Origin: Watersipora subatra
Lineage: Eukaryota > Bryozoa > Gymnolaemata > Cheilostomatida > Watersiporidae
Assembly: GCF_963576615.1 (NCBI RefSeq)
Contig: NC_088716.1
Span: 57,815,681 to 57,879,680, forward strand
Reading direction: 5' to 3'
Length of the DNA: 64,000 nucleotides
Shown: piece after piece, positions 62,817-64,000 of the stretch
Position numbering within the stretch: the first letter of the stretch is position 1
How the letters are laid out: each line of letters starts with the position of its first letter
Program-made: the position numbers and the translations under genes
Notes under the pieces: model-generated
What the model was told of the DNA's origin: nothing
What the model saw: only the letters and a program-made list of their open reading frames with translations
Database searches by the model: none

Positions 62817-64000
62817 TTTGCATGACAATTAGTTTCTATACAGGCCATCACACCAGCTGATAAGATGAAGATATATAAACTCGCATGACAATTAGTTTCT
62901 ATACAGGCCATCACACCAGCTGATAAGATGAAGATATATAAACTCGCATGACAATTAGTTTCTATACAAGCCATCACACCAGCTGATAAGATGAAGATAT
63001 ATAAACTCGCATGACAATTAGTTTCTATACAGGCCATCACACCAGCTGATAAGATGAAGATATATAAACTCGCATGACAATTAGTTTCTATACAAGCCAT
63101 CACACCAGCTGATAAGATGAAGATATATAAACTCGCATGACAATTAGTTTCTATACAAGCCATCACACCAGCTGATAAGATGAAGATATATAAACTCGCA
63201 TGACAATTAGTTTCTATACAGGCCATCACACCAGCTGATAAGATGAAGATATATAAACTCGCATGACAATTAGTTTCTATACAGGCCATCACACCAGCTG
63301 ATAAGATGAAGATATATAAACTCGCATGACAATTAGTTTCTATACAGGCCATCACACCAGCTGATAAGATGAAGATATATAAACTCGCATGACAATTAGT
63401 TTCTATACAGGCCATCACACCAGCTGATAAGATGAAGATATATAAACTCGCATGACAATTAGTTTCTATACAGGCCATCACACCAGCTGATAAGATGAAG
63501 ATATATAAACTCGCATGACAATTAGTTTCTATACAGGCCATCACACCAGCTGATAAGATGAAGATATATAAACTCGCATGACAATTAGTTTCTATACAGG
63601 CCATCACACCAGCTGATAAGATGAAGATATATAAACTCGCATGACAATTAGTTTCTATACAGGCCATCACACCAGCTGATAAGATGAAGATATATAAACT
63701 CGCATGACAATTAGTTTCTATACAGGCCATCACACCAGCTGATAAGATGAAGATATATAAACTCGCATGACAATTAGTTTCTATACAAGCCATCACACCA
63801 GCTGATAAGATGAAGATATATAAACTCGCATGACAATTAGTTTCTATACAGGCCATCACACCAGCTGATAAGATGAAGATATATAAACTCGCATGACAAT
63901 TAGTTTCTATACAGGCCATCACACCAGCTGATAAGATGAAGATATATAAACTCGCATGACAATTAGTTTCTATACAGGCCATCACACCAGCTGATAAGAT
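62817..64000. repeat. 63-bp satellite array, about 19 copies, running off the window
   Basis: The unit includes cgcatgacaattagtttcta, tacaggccatcacaccagct and gataagatgaagatatat, repeated with almost no variation (one recurrent g/a difference in caggcc or caagcc). The 63-bp period keeps the minus strand open for about 420 codons as a 21-residue repeat. I regard this as an arithmetic effect. The array starts about 170 bp after the 3' end of Helitron-like copy 3. Confidence 0.97.

Noticed and set aside
62720-63985. Minus-strand open frame of about 420 codons
   Set aside because: It is the 63-bp satellite read in a frame that its period keeps open. A 21-residue exact repeat with no variation at synonymous sites is not evidence of selection for protein.
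62817-64000. CRISPR-like array
   Set aside because: Units are contiguous with no unique spacers, and the DNA is eukaryotic; it is a satellite.

Overview
The window is eukaryotic genomic DNA: AT-rich, with split genes using GT-AG introns (one GC-AG), no operons, abundant DNA transposons and LTR retrotransposons, and a 200-base run of N (assembly gap). The three gene types and the transposon mix point to an invertebrate animal. A lophotrochozoan such as a bryozoan or mollusc is my guess, and it cannot be proved from the window.

Layout. 1-8.2 kb is gene-free and holds minisatellites, a TTAA-flanked inverted-repeat element, a foldback element and a short Helitron-like copy. 8.2-20.05 kb (+) is a five-exon AKAP7-like 2H-phosphoesterase gene. 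Its 7.5-kb second intron is packed with transposon remnants and its third intron holds a 43-bp minisatellite. 20.52-27.10 kb (-) is a convergent six-exon gene for a Myb/SANT-like DNA-binding protein with two C-terminal SAM-like repeats. Its introns carry a foldback element and a hAT element with a perfect 8-bp target-site duplication. 28.6-38.25 kb is a transposon field: TTAA element, second hAT, PIF/Harbinger-like element, and a complete but decayed LTR retrotransposon with 5-bp target duplications. 39.3-44.7 kb and 54.8-59.3 kb (+) are two tandem paralogues of a PARP (mono-ADP-ribosyltransferase) gene. Between them lie a second LTR retrotransposon (46.73-51.38 kb) with nearly identical LTRs and a non-LTR reverse-transcriptase fragment. 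The last 4 kb hold the assembly gap, a third Helitron-like copy and a 63-bp satellite that runs off the end.

The three host gene types do not form an obvious pathway. The most interesting signals are: the duplicated PARP genes, whose catalytic domain follows an N-terminal module I do not recognise; a possible third PARP fragment at the gap; the SANT plus double SAM-like protein; and a Helitron-like family whose copies differ in internal tandem repeats, one lying beside the 63-bp satellite. Exon models come from reading frames, splice signals and family resemblance only; no database search was possible.
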